A DNA stretch of 64,000 nt from Rhizobium sp. BK376. Its GTDB lineage: Bacteria > Pseudomonadota > Alphaproteobacteria > Rhizobiales > Rhizobiaceae. Position numbers and translations under genes: made by a program. Under the pieces are notes generated by a model that saw only the letters and a program-made list of their open reading frames with translations, did not search any database and had not been told where the DNA came from. Location: assembly GCF_004341625.1 (NCBI RefSeq), contig NZ_SLZG01000007.1, positions 186,001-250,000 on the forward strand, read 5' to 3'. Position 1 is the stretch's first letter. The number at the start of each line of letters is the position of its first letter. Below, in pieces: positions 37,215 to 45,230 of the stretch.

Positions 37215-38515
37215 GAAAAGTCATGCTCGTTGCGCTGTCGTTGATTGCCCCTGCGGCCGCATGGTCAGCCGAGCCTTTCGCGCGGGCCAGCGTCGAGAAC
37301 GAGAAAGGGATCGTGCCCGGACAGCAGGTGCGTGTCGACGTTGATATCTTCGTTCCGGACTTCTTTACCTCGCCCCCACAATTCCCGCCTTTCGACGTTC
37401 CCAACGCGCTGGTTACGCTTCCCGAGGAAAGGGCGGACAATCTTACGCAGACTGTGGATGGAGTGAGCTATTCGGGAATTCGCCGGGCATATGCGGTCGT
37501 TCCTCAGGTTGCCGGTACGTTTGTCATACCTGAGATCGATGTTGAACTAGGCTACGCCGTCGACGGGAAGCGGACGAAGGCAACCGTCAAGGTACCTTCC
37601 GTATCCTTCACTGCGACGGCGCCGGCTTCAGCGACCGGAGGGGCCATCTCCTTCGCCGCCAACGATCTTGCAATCGAGCAGTCATTCGATCGCGAAATCC
37701 ACTCGCTGAAGGTCGGCGACGCCGTAGTTCGAACAATCGTCGTGACGGCGAAAGATACGCAGGCAATGATAATGCCGCCGGTGGCCGTTGGAACGGCCCC
37801 GGGCCTTCATCAATATGCGAAGGCGCCCAAAATCGAAGACGGCATATCGATCGGACGAGCGACAGCCAGCCGGCGAACCGAAACCTATGTCTACACCGCC
37901 GACAAGGATGGCTCGTTCGTGATCCCGGCGGTTGCCTACCCGTGGTTCGACGTTGCGCACCACGAAGCAAAGACCTCCAACCTTCCATCCATACGGGTTA
38001 CCGTTGCCGCGGCTGTTTCGGAAACAGCGATCAAGCCAATGCTGGAAAAGGCGAAGGTCGAGAGCCCGTGGGTGCATCGCAAGATTGTGGCTGCTTGCAT
38101 CCTCGCGGCCCTGGCTTTGCTCGGCCTTGCCTGGATCGGCCGCGAGTTTCCCGCGGCCATCATTAGCAAGTTCCGCGACGCGCGGATGCGTCGCTTGGCC
38201 TCCCGGGGCCATCGCCTCAAAATGCTTCAGCAAACAATCCGCGCCGGCAATGAGAGAGAAATCTACTCAGGACTCCATGTCTGGAGCCGGAGCCTTGGAT
38301 ATAGAACACTCGACGAGTGGGCCTGCGACGGATCGGATGATCTGAGGCGCCAGGTCGAGCTTCTTTCCCGGAGGCTGTTTCACTCCAGTCAGCAGGAACT
38401 CGATCGCAACAAGCTTACGGCGGAGGTCGACTTCCGCCCCCCCGTCATCTCCCATACGAGCTCGGCACTTCCGCCACTCAATCCGACTGCCGCGGGTTCT
38501 GTTATCGAGCTGTAA
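37211..38515 (+). CDS. BatD-like protein
   Basis: 434 aa. A signal peptide of about 20 residues (MRKVMLVALSLIAPAAAWSA) is followed by a long periplasmic beta-rich region (about 20-290), one membrane helix around 296-315 (IVAACILAALALLGLAW) and a basic cytoplasmic tail with HVWSRSLGYRTLDEWACDG. This matches the BatD/DUF7939-type layout. Last gene of the six-gene MoxR operon; a sulfatase with its own operator motif follows after 184 nt. Confidence 0.8.
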   Translation: MRKVMLVALSLIAPAAAWSAEPFARASVENEKGIVPGQQVRVDVDIFVPDFFTSPPQFPPFDVPNALVTLPEERADNLTQTVDGVSYSGIRRAYAVVPQVAGTFVIPEIDVELGYAVDGKRTKATVKVPSVSFTATAPASATGGAISFAANDLAIEQSFDREIHSLKVGDAVVRTIVVTAKDTQAMIMPPVAVGTAPGLHQYAKAPKIEDGISIGRATASRRTETYVYTADKDGSFVIPAVAYPWFDVAHHEAKTSNLPSIRVTVAAAVSETAIKPMLEKAKVESPWVHRKIVAACILAALALLGLAWIGREFPAAIISKFRDARMRRLASRGHRLKMLQQTIRAGNEREIYSGLHVWSRSLGYRTLDEWACDGSDDLRRQVELLSRRLFHSSQQELDRNKLTAEVDFRPPVISHTSSALPPLNPTAAGSVIEL

Positions 38516-38615
38516 TGGCTATCGCTTCGGGCTTCCCGGACCTCGGCAGCGATACGGCTGAGCAACAGCCCTCACCTATGGTCATCAACGTCCCGCCAAC
38601 CTGCTTTTACGTCTG

Positions 38616-38634
38616 CATTTACCGTTGCGTACTT
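38616..38634 (+). promoter_or_regulatory. Shared regulon motif, copy 3 (sulfatase)
   Basis: CATTTACCGTTGCGTACTT, 16 of 19 positions equal to copies 1 and 2, with both half-sites TTTAC and GTACTT intact. Ends 66 nt before the sulfatase ATG. Confidence 0.65.
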
Positions 38635-38699
38635 CCACATTTACGGAGTTTGCGACACCACTTGAGAGGTCATGTTTCAACACTGAGGAGTAATTTCCG

Positions 38700-40361
38700 A
38701 TGACGGAAGAAACTGAAAAGCCGGTCAACCAGCCCTCTGTCAGCCGTCGCGACCTCCTGCTTGGCGGCAGTTCACTCGCACTTACCGCACTTGCTGTCGC
38801 CGCCACCGCGGAGTCTGCCAGCGCCCAGGCCCAACAGACGACGCAGTCTTCCCAGAGCAGCGGAAGTGGAAAGCCGCCTAACATTCTCGTCATATTCGGC
38901 GATGACATCGGCATACCCCAGATCAGTGCCTATACGATGGGTCTCATGGGCTATCGCACCCCCAATATCGACCGTATCGCGAGGGAAGGCGCAATCTTCA
39001 CCGACTCCTACGGCCAGCAGAGTTGCACAGCGGGCCGGGCGTCCTTCATCCTCGGACAGGAGCCGTTCCGCACCGGGTTGCTGACAATCGGCATGCCGGG
39101 CGATCCGCATGGAATCCAGGACTGGATGCCTACGATCGCCGATGTCATGAAGACCAAGGGCTATGCGACGGGTCAGTTCGGCAAGAACCATCTCGGCGAC
39201 CACGATGAACACCTGCCAACCAACCACGGCTTCGACGAGTTCTTCGGCAATCTGTATCACCTCAATGCCGAAGAAGAGCCCGAAGGGTATTTCTATCCGA
39301 AGGATCCAGCGTTCCGCAGGCAATATGGCCCGCGCGGCGTCATTCACTCCACAGCTGATGGCAAGATCGAAGATACCGGAGCTTTGACGACGAAGCGTAT
39401 GGAAACAATCGACGAGGAATTCCTCGCAGCGGCGAAGGATTTCATCGATCGACAGCACAAGGCGGACAAGCCGTTCTTCGTCTGGTTCAATTCGACCCGC
39501 ATGCACATCTTCACGCATCTCAAGAAGGAGTCGCTGGGCAAGACCGGCAAAGGTATCGAGGCTGACGGCATGGTGGAACATGACGGTCACGTCGGCCAGC
39601 TTCTCGATCAGCTGGATTCCCTTGGCATCGCCGACAATACGATCGTTCTCTACACGACCGACAACGGCGCGGAGATTGCATTGTGGCCAGATGGTGCAAT
39701 GACGCCGTTCCATGGTGAGAAAGGCACGACTTGGGAAGGTGGCTTCCGCATTCCCATGGTGGTTCGTTGGCCAGGCGTCGTCAAACCGGGAACACAGATC
39801 AACGACATCGTCACCTTGATGGACTGGATGCCGACATTTGCGAGCGCCGCAGGCATCGACGACCTCAAGGGACAGATGAAGAGCGGTTTCAAATCCGGGG
39901 CAAAGGAGTTCAAGGTTCACCTGGATGGCTATGATCTCATGCCATTCCTGCAGGGGTCGGCGACAAGCGGTCCCCGCGACACCGTCTACTATTTCGACCA
40001 GGGCGGCAATCTCAACGCCATTCGGTGGAATGACTGGAAGCTGAGCTTCGCCATAGCCAGTCATGGCAACATCGCAACCGCGACCAGAGAAGTGCCAAGC
40101 TGGGCTCTGATCGCCAACTTGCGAATGGACCCCTACGAACGAGGAATGGACGAAGGAGGTGGAGCAACCGAGTTCCTTGCCAGGAACATTTGGCTTCTTG
40201 TTCCCATCCAGGGAAAGATCAAGGAATTCTTCTCGGATTTCAACCAGTTCCCCTATCAGGAAGGCAGTTCGCTGAATGCGGCCGGGATCAACTACGGCCT
40301 GCTCCGCCAGCAGGCTGCACTTAATCGCCTGAACGAACTGGAGCGTCTCGCGCCTCAGTGA
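38700..40361 (+). CDS. Tat-exported Cys-type sulfatase (arylsulfatase family)
   Basis: Hydrolyses a sulfate ester in the periplasm; substrate unknown. 553 aa. A twin-arginine signal with SRRDLLLGG (Arg16-Arg17) is followed by a hydrophobic stretch and a cleavage region near ASA (about 42). The metal Asp pair is Asp68-Asp69 in VIFGDDIG. The sulfatase signature around Cys109 is SCTAGRASFILG, so Cys109 is the residue to be converted to formylglycine. YTTDNGAEIALWPDG and FHGEKGTTWEGGFRIPMVV are conserved blocks. An FGE gene lies 1 kb downstream under the same motif. Confidence 0.92.
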   Translation: MTEETEKPVNQPSVSRRDLLLGGSSLALTALAVAATAESASAQAQQTTQSSQSSGSGKPPNILVIFGDDIGIPQISAYTMGLMGYRTPNIDRIAREGAIFTDSYGQQSCTAGRASFILGQEPFRTGLLTIGMPGDPHGIQDWMPTIADVMKTKGYATGQFGKNHLGDHDEHLPTNHGFDEFFGNLYHLNAEEEPEGYFYPKDPAFRRQYGPRGVIHSTADGKIEDTGALTTKRMETIDEEFLAAAKDFIDRQHKADKPFFVWFNSTRMHIFTHLKKESLGKTGKGIEADGMVEHDGHVGQLLDQLDSLGIADNTIVLYTTDNGAEIALWPDGAMTPFHGEKGTTWEGGFRIPMVVRWPGVVKPGTQINDIVTLMDWMPTFASAAGIDDLKGQMKSGFKSGAKEFKVHLDGYDLMPFLQGSATSGPRDTVYYFDQGGNLNAIRWNDWKLSFAIASHGNIATATREVPSWALIANLRMDPYERGMDEGGGATEFLARNIWLLVPIQGKIKEFFSDFNQFPYQEGSSLNAAGINYGLLRQQAALNRLNELERLAPQ

Positions 40362-40370
40362 TTTCCTCCC

Positions 40371-40417
40371 ACTCGGAGCCGCGGCCAACGGATGGTAACA
40401 TCTGCGCGGCTCCGAGT
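40371..40417 (+). other. 13-bp stem hairpin between sulfatase and DUF4239 gene
   Basis: ACTCGGAGCCGCG and CGCGGCTCCGAGT pair perfectly around a 21-nt loop, ending 27 nt before the DUF4239 ATG. No T-run follows, so it is more likely an mRNA stability or attenuation element than a simple terminator. Confidence 0.6.
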
Positions 40418-40444
40418 TCGCCCTACGGCCGACCGAGGGACCCA

Positions 40445-41248
40445 ATGGAACTCGCAGTTAATCTCGCCGAGCGTAGCGAACTCGCATTCGCCATCCTGCT
40501 GCTTGCAAGCCAACTTATCGCACATGAGATCGGCTACCGCATAGGATACCAGATCAGGGTGCGAGCGGCCGGACAGGCCGAAAGCGTGGGCGTCGTGGTT
40601 GGTGGCATGCTTGCACTGCTGGCTTTCGTGCTCGCTTTGACGCTTTCCTATTCCACTGCCCGGTTCAACGAGCGGCGCCATGGCACCTTGACGGAGGCCA
40701 ATGCGATCGGCACGGCCTGGCTTCGCGCAAAAGCCATCGGTACTCCTCAGGCCGAGGAGATCGCACAACTACTTGAAGACTACGCGAAGGTTCGGGAGGA
40801 CTTCGTACGGGAAGGCCGTGACAAGACAGTCATGGCTCAGACGAACCAGCAGACCACCGACTTGCAGAAATCGATCTGGAGCCGTGTTTCTTCGTTGGTG
40901 CGTGAGCGGCCGGATCCCGTTTCGGCTGCACTGATGTCTTCCGTCAACGAGACTTTCGATGCCGGCACGGCCGAAAGGTTTGCACTGGGCATACGTCTCC
41001 CTCGGCAGATCTTCTGGCTGCTTGTCGGCGTCATGCATCTCAGCATGGCCGCCCTCGGCTATCAGTTCGGCCTAAGGGGAAAGCCGGTCCGGCTTCTGAT
41101 CGTGCTTCTGACGATAGTCTGGACGGCGGTCGTGGTGAATATCCTGGACCTGGCATCCGCACGAGTGGGAAGCTTTCGGACGGATACCTCCGTGTATGAC
41201 TGGACACTGCAAACCTTCAAAGGCTTCGAAAGCACTGGCGCCAACTGA
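40445..41248 (+). CDS. DUF4239 membrane protein (bestrophin-like family)
   Basis: 267 aa. Membrane helices at about 12-28, 50-70 (VVVGGMLALLAFVLALTLSY), 190-210 and 215-240; between them a long helical soluble part with the family stretch ARFNERRHGTLTEANAIGTAWLRA. DUF4239 proteins resemble bestrophin-type channels, but their function is unproven. Probably cotranscribed with the sulfatase, 83 nt upstream. The ATG at 40445 is the first that fits the family N-terminus; its ribosome site is weak. Confidence 0.8.
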   Translation: MELAVNLAERSELAFAILLLASQLIAHEIGYRIGYQIRVRAAGQAESVGVVVGGMLALLAFVLALTLSYSTARFNERRHGTLTEANAIGTAWLRAKAIGTPQAEEIAQLLEDYAKVREDFVREGRDKTVMAQTNQQTTDLQKSIWSRVSSLVRERPDPVSAALMSSVNETFDAGTAERFALGIRLPRQIFWLLVGVMHLSMAALGYQFGLRGKPVRLLIVLLTIVWTAVVVNILDLASARVGSFRTDTSVYDWTLQTFKGFESTGAN

Positions 41249-41306
41249 TTGTACTGGCCCACCCCGATGAGCGTTGCCTCTCGCCGGGCTTGCATAAAGG
41301 AGCCTA

Positions 41307-41325
41307 TATTTACCGTAACGTACTT
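41307..41325 (+). promoter_or_regulatory. Shared regulon motif, copy 4 (formylglycine-generating enzyme)
   Basis: TATTTACCGTAACGTACTT, 18 of 19 positions equal to copies 1 and 2. Ends 54 nt before the ATG at 41379, the same spacing as copy 1. Confidence 0.75.
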
Positions 41326-41378
41326 ACCGAGCGATGTCTGAAACGTCATTGTTGCATTCCGACCGAACGGAGGCTGCC

Positions 41379-42344
41379 ATGGGTTTGGCATTCGAGGAAA
41401 CGGAAAGCTCGCCTGCGGCGCACAGGGGTATGATATGGATCCCCGGCCGCACCTTCACCATGGGATCTGACCGTCACTATCCGGAAGAAGCGCCGGCCCA
41501 TCGGGTCAGCGTCGACGGCTTCTGGATCGATGAGACGCCGGTCACAAACCGCAGCTTCATGGAATTCGTCAAGGCGACCGGCCACGTGACGGTCGCTGAA
41601 AAGGCGCCTGAGGCAAAGGATTATCCGGGTGCTCGCCCGGAAATGCTAAGAGCGGGTTCGCTCGTTTTCCATCAGCCCAAGGTCATCGATGGACCTGACA
41701 TTCGTCAATGGTGGAATTTCAAGTTCGGTGCAAACTGGCGCCGCCCGCTTGGCGGTTTGAGCGACCTGCGCGGCAAGCTCGATCATCCCGTAGTCCACGT
41801 CGCATGGTCCGATGCGAAGGCCTATGCCAGCTGGGCCGGCCTCGACCTGCCGACGGAAGCCGAATGGGAGCTTGCCGCCCGTGGCGGCAACGATGACACC
41901 GAGTTCGCATGGGGCGACGAATTGATGCCCGGCGGGCAGGCGATGGCCAATACCTGGCAAGGCACCTTCCCGACACACTCGACCAAACCGAAGGGTCAGG
42001 AACGCACCTCGCCGGTTCGTTCCTTTCCGGCGAACGGACACGGCCTCTACGACATGATCGGCAATGTCTGGGAATGGACATCCGACTATTGGAGTGACCG
42101 ACATCCGGAACCTGCGCAGCACTCCTGCTGCATTCCGAGCAATCCGCGCGGCGATGACGTCGACGCCAGCTACGACCCTCGCCAGCCCACAATCCGCATC
42201 CCGCGCCGGGTGCTGAAAGGCGGCTCGCATCTCTGCGCGCCCAACTATTGCCGCCGTTACCGCCCGGCTGCCAGGCATGCCGAGCCGGAGGATACGTCCA
42301 CCAGCCACGTCGGATTTCGCTGCGTGAAAAGGCCGGCGGCCTGA
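41379..42344 (+). CDS. Formylglycine-generating enzyme (SUMF1/FGE family)
   Basis: Oxidises the sulfatase active-site Cys to formylglycine in the cytoplasm. 321 aa. FGE-sulfatase domain from about 16: IPGRTFTMGSDRHYPEEAPA, LPTEAEWELAARGG, GNVWEWTSDYW and HVGFRCVKR at the end. The two copper-binding catalytic Cys are Cys286 and Cys291 in GGSHLCAPNYCRRYRP, so it belongs to the active class rather than the EgtB/PvdO relatives. The ATG at 41379 has GGAGG 6 nt before it; an ATG at 41334 would lie only 8 nt after the operator motif and is rejected. Confidence 0.92.
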   Translation: MGLAFEETESSPAAHRGMIWIPGRTFTMGSDRHYPEEAPAHRVSVDGFWIDETPVTNRSFMEFVKATGHVTVAEKAPEAKDYPGARPEMLRAGSLVFHQPKVIDGPDIRQWWNFKFGANWRRPLGGLSDLRGKLDHPVVHVAWSDAKAYASWAGLDLPTEAEWELAARGGNDDTEFAWGDELMPGGQAMANTWQGTFPTHSTKPKGQERTSPVRSFPANGHGLYDMIGNVWEWTSDYWSDRHPEPAQHSCCIPSNPRGDDVDASYDPRQPTIRIPRRVLKGGSHLCAPNYCRRYRPAARHAEPEDTSTSHVGFRCVKRPAA

Positions 42345-42356
42345 GGAGAAACCGGG

Positions 42357-42851
42357 ATGGGAGGGGCTTGCCAATGTCGCCATACTGTTGTCGCCTCCCT
42401 GCTGGTGGCAATTTTTCTCGCCGTCATCGGCGGCTTCTCAGCATTTGCGCAGGAGCCTCTTCCCTCCTGGAACGACACGGCGGCGAAGTCGCGCATCATG
42501 GATTTCGTCAAGGCGACGGTAACGTACCCGTCCTCAACCGTTTGCCGAAAATCGAGTTTGTCGACGACGGGCCCGGCAAGCCTGCCGGCATCAACAAATT
42601 CATCGGGCGCAAGCCGAATCTTCGCCGCCGGCAATTGCGATGGCGACTACGAAATGTTGCGCTGGGTGACTGCTACGAAACCGGGTTTCGCCATGATAAT
42701 CCACCACACCGATGGCCAGCGCGAATACGCCTATGACAGGCAATCGGCCTTCGGAAAGCTGGACAAGGCACTGGATGAAGCCGAGAACCGCAACTGGCTG
42801 GTCGTCGACATGAAAGCCGACTGGAAGAAAATCTTTGCCTTCGAACAGTAA
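42357..42851 (+). pseudogene. Decayed HAD-family phosphatase (internal deletion plus compensating frameshift)
   Basis: An open frame of 164 codons remains, but it is a wreck of a periplasmic HAD phosphatase. The signal peptide and PLPSWNDTAAKSRIMDFVKA are intact; then the catalytic Asp region and most of the core are missing. From about 42516 the homologous sequence continues in another frame (VPVLNRLPKIEF, then GKPAGINKFIGRKP). An extra A at 42617-42618 returns it to the first frame, giving AAGNCDGDYEML, IIHHTDGQREYAYDRQSAFG and DMKADWKKIF. Without the DxDGT nucleophile it cannot be a working phosphatase. Family recalled from memory; 12 nt after the FGE gene. Confidence 0.8.
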
Positions 42852-43011
42852 CCGCAGGTAGCGAGGACCGCGGCCAAGATATCAAAAGGTAGTGATATTG
42901 ATAGCGACGGTTTAGACGAGTGAGAAAGGTGTGACATTATGGTTCTAAGTTAACCTTTTCGTAATTTTTCATAATATCGACCTACTCAATGACATTTCAT
43001 TGTGCAATTTT

Positions 43012-43041
43012 GCCCCAAATTTTAGATGTTACTTTTGGGGC
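43012..43041 (+). promoter_or_regulatory. Hairpin covering the ribosome site of the acyltransferase gene
   Basis: GCCCCAAA and TTTGGGGC pair around a 14-nt loop. The GGGG that would act as ribosome site, 7 nt before the ATG at 43048, is in the stem. A translational control element is possible. Confidence 0.4.
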
Positions 43042-43047
43042 CAGACA

Positions 43048-44172
43048 ATGAATAAGACATTTGGCAGTGTTCTAACCTCCTACCGCGGCTTTGGCCCTGG
43101 CTTTGATTTTCTTAGAATAGCCCTGGCCTTCTCAATCGTTTTTTCCCACGCGTTCCTCAATAACGGCAGTGACGAATTCTTTAGAGGCAGCCCGCTTTGG
43201 TTCCTGGAATATGCGCTGGTGCCAATGTTCTTTGCGCTGAGCGGATTTCTTATTTGCGGGTCTGCACAGCGCCTCAGCTTAAAGAACTTTCTGATAAATC
43301 GCGGACTTCGAATTGTGCCGGCGCTCGCCGTTGATATTGTCATCTGTGCGCTGATCATTGGACCAATTTTTACAACTGTCAGCCTTCAGGCGTATTTTTC
43401 CGATCGGCACTTTCACAGCTATTTTCTGAATATTTTCGGCTACATACATTACACGCTGCCCGGCGTTTTCGGAAACCTTCCCAGTGATCAGGTTAACGGT
43501 GCGCTCTGGACTGTTCCCTGGGAAATAGGCTGCTACATCATTATGTCGGTCTTCATGCTGACCGCGGTCGTCCGAAGCTGGAAAAGACTTGCCGTGGTCA
43601 TCGTGACTTATGTTGTCGTCGGGATGGTCGTCCAGTTCACAGCCTCTATACCGCCCAAAGCCGTTGAAGGGATCTTGTACCTTCTATTCGTCAGTCGCGG
43701 CACTCAGCTTATTCTGGCCTTCTCGCTCGGCCTTCTTGCCTACCAGCTGCGCGACCGCATTCCTTATAACAGGATGATACTGGTAGCTTGCATTCTGATA
43801 GCGCTTGCGGCTGTGTTTCTCCTCGACAGAGACCAAGCAATTTACCAGGTGCCAAACCGGATCATCGTTATTCCGGCGCTGGTTTACATAACCATTTTCA
43901 TCGGGCTTACCCCAATGAAGCTGCCGGCGGTCTTCAAGAAGGGAGACTATTCCTACGGTGTCTACCTTTACCATGATCCCTTTTTGCAAATCTTGATGAC
44001 GCTCTTCCCAACTCTTTTCCTCGGCACGAGGATGGGAGCAATTGCACTGTTCATCGTCGGGCTCTGCATTGCCATGGCTGTCGCAACCTTCTCATGTCAC
44101 TTCATCGAGAAGCCGATCCTCCAGATGAGAAAGAAGTATTCTTTCGTTGCAACCGCAAGGGGTGCAGCCTGA
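43048..44172 (+). CDS. Acyltransferase-3 family membrane protein (OafA-like)
   Basis: O-acylates a polysaccharide or lipid at the inner membrane. 374 aa with about ten membrane helices. DFLRIALAFSIVFSHAF holds the conserved His and Arg region; NGALWTVPWEIGCYI is the second family block, and SYGVYLYHDPFLQI the third. Acceptor unknown. Codon use is visibly less GC-rich than neighbours and the 196 bases before it are AT-rich, which suggests later acquisition. The ATG at 43048 fits the family N-terminus. Confidence 0.88.
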   Translation: MNKTFGSVLTSYRGFGPGFDFLRIALAFSIVFSHAFLNNGSDEFFRGSPLWFLEYALVPMFFALSGFLICGSAQRLSLKNFLINRGLRIVPALAVDIVICALIIGPIFTTVSLQAYFSDRHFHSYFLNIFGYIHYTLPGVFGNLPSDQVNGALWTVPWEIGCYIIMSVFMLTAVVRSWKRLAVVIVTYVVVGMVVQFTASIPPKAVEGILYLLFVSRGTQLILAFSLGLLAYQLRDRIPYNRMILVACILIALAAVFLLDRDQAIYQVPNRIIVIPALVYITIFIGLTPMKLPAVFKKGDYSYGVYLYHDPFLQILMTLFPTLFLGTRMGAIALFIVGLCIAMAVATFSCHFIEKPILQMRKKYSFVATARGAA

Positions 44173-44348
44173 TTGGAGATTGGCCAGCCGCATTGGCTTG
44201 GAGCAGACATTTCCGATGGGGCTATCCGTAAGTGTTCGAAACGAGCTGAACCTTCGGGCGGCCGGATCCGGACAATCCGGTGCGCGTTGTAGAATCACTT
44301 GATAAGTTTTAGCTTCCTCCGGGGCTGTTTTCTTGGAGGGAGAAAAGC

Positions 44349-44615
44349 ATGGAACCCGTTTCCTTGCCTTGGCCACAGGCATTGCAAGTCCGGATGCAAA
44401 GCGGGCTGGAACGTCGCTTCGACAATCCGCAGGACGCAGCCGATTTCCTGGAACACGAATGGCCAGTCAAGCACGGAGAGAAATACGAGCTCGCCTTGCG
44501 AACCTGCTATCATGCGGCTCACAGACAGGCTCCGCTCGGTGCAGCCAGGGAGGCCTTTGTCGCGGCTTGTCTCGAAGCAAAGCTTGAAATCGTGGCAAAG
44601 CCCACCAGGCACTAG
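44349..44615 (+). CDS. DUF982 domain protein
   Basis: 88 aa, cytoplasmic. DUF982 is a small family abundant in Rhizobiaceae with no known function; the recognisable core is VQNPQDAADFLEHEW-like here (FDNPQDAADFLEHEWPV) followed by an Ala-rich helix AAREAFVAACLEAKL. GGAGGGAG stands 6 nt before the ATG. No obvious partner next to it. Confidence 0.82.
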   Translation: MEPVSLPWPQALQVRMQSGLERRFDNPQDAADFLEHEWPVKHGEKYELALRTCYHAAHRQAPLGAAREAFVAACLEAKLEIVAKPTRH

Positions 44616-44658
44616 CGGCTCGTGAAAGCTTGGCGGTGAGAGCCTCCGGCTCGCACCG

Positions 44659-44829
44659 TCAAGGGGCCAGACATTCCTCGCAGATGCCGCAGCCATCCTC
44701 GTCCATGAATGAACGCGAGCGGCCGCAACAGAGGCAAGGTGTCTTATCGTCGGAGTGATCGCATCGTTCCGGCGGTAATATTTCGATCATTGATGAGGCT
44801 GAATGCTCATTCACGGTTAGGTCGTCCAT
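44659..44829 (-). CDS. Small Cys-rich protein, possible zinc ribbon
   Basis: 56 aa, unrecognised. Its C-terminal half has CLCCGRSRSF and GCGICEECLAP, plus an earlier Cys-Asp-His (ERCDHSDDK), which would suffice for one or two zinc sites. The ATG at 44829 is chosen because GGAG stands 9 nt before it. Converges with the DUF982 gene. Confidence 0.55.
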   Translation of the reverse strand: MDDLTVNEHSASSMIEILPPERCDHSDDKTPCLCCGRSRSFMDEDGCGICEECLAP

Positions 44830-44916
44830 ATCGAGTGCTCCAGGTTGGAGGCCTGGCACAGAGATGGGGACGTCTTCGCAAACCGGCAATGCCAGCCACG
44901 GGACGATCGCAAGAAC

Positions 44917-44976
44917 GCTTCTCTTTGATTTGACGCAATTCCGGACGCAAAACCGTGAGACACTTTTGCTGGTCTA
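44917..44976. repeat. Partial RIME-like intergenic mosaic repeat
   Basis: GACGCAATTCCGGACGCAAA and ACCGTGAGACACTTTTGCTGG resemble one palindrome of the rhizobial mosaic element, truncated on its right arm. It ends within the stop codon of the neighbouring small gene at 44974. Recognition is from memory of the element family. Confidence 0.6.
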
Positions 44977-45180
44977 GATGCCGGCGTTGTCATTGAAGGG
45001 TAATCCGCGGATCCGCCATGCATCGCGCAGGATATCCTCCAGTTCCTCGACCGTGAACTCGTCGAAATTGGTCCAGAGCTGTACCGCCAAAGACTTGAGG
45101 TCGGCCGTCGTTTCGGGAGCAGCCTCTGCCGCGTCGGCGAGTGCAGCGATCTCCTGGCGAAGTGCGTCGTTCTCTGTCAT
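44974..45180 (-). CDS. Hypothetical small acidic protein
   Basis: 68 aa, unrecognised, acidic and helical: TENDALRQEIAALADAAEAA then LWTNFDEFTVEELEDILRD. An excellent ribosome site (AGGAGGGG) precedes the ATG at 45180, supporting it as a real gene. No signal peptide or membrane segment. Its stop codon falls inside the adjoining RIME-like repeat. Followed in the same direction by the Cys-rich protein gene. Confidence 0.6.
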   Translation of the reverse strand: MTENDALRQEIAALADAAEAAPETTADLKSLAVQLWTNFDEFTVEELEDILRDAWRIRGLPFNDNAGI

Positions 45181-45230
45181 GGTAACCCCTCCTGGCTCGC
45201 GTCCGCGCGTTCCGTCTGGCATGTAGCGAT

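Noticed and set aside
38772..40445. Open frame of 557 codons antisense to the sulfatase
   Set aside because: Covers the sulfatase almost exactly in the opposite strand; no signal peptide or family motifs; codon shadow.
41334..41378. Upstream ATG extending FGE by 15 residues
   Set aside because: It would place the operator motif 8 nt from the start codon and has no ribosome site, while the ATG at 41379 has GGAGG and the spacing seen at the other three genes.
42516..42529. GGTAACGTAC, sharing the core GTAACGTAC with the operator motif
   Set aside because: Lies within the coding remnant of the HAD gene; the outer arms TTTAC and CTT do not match, and it precedes no start codon at the right distance.
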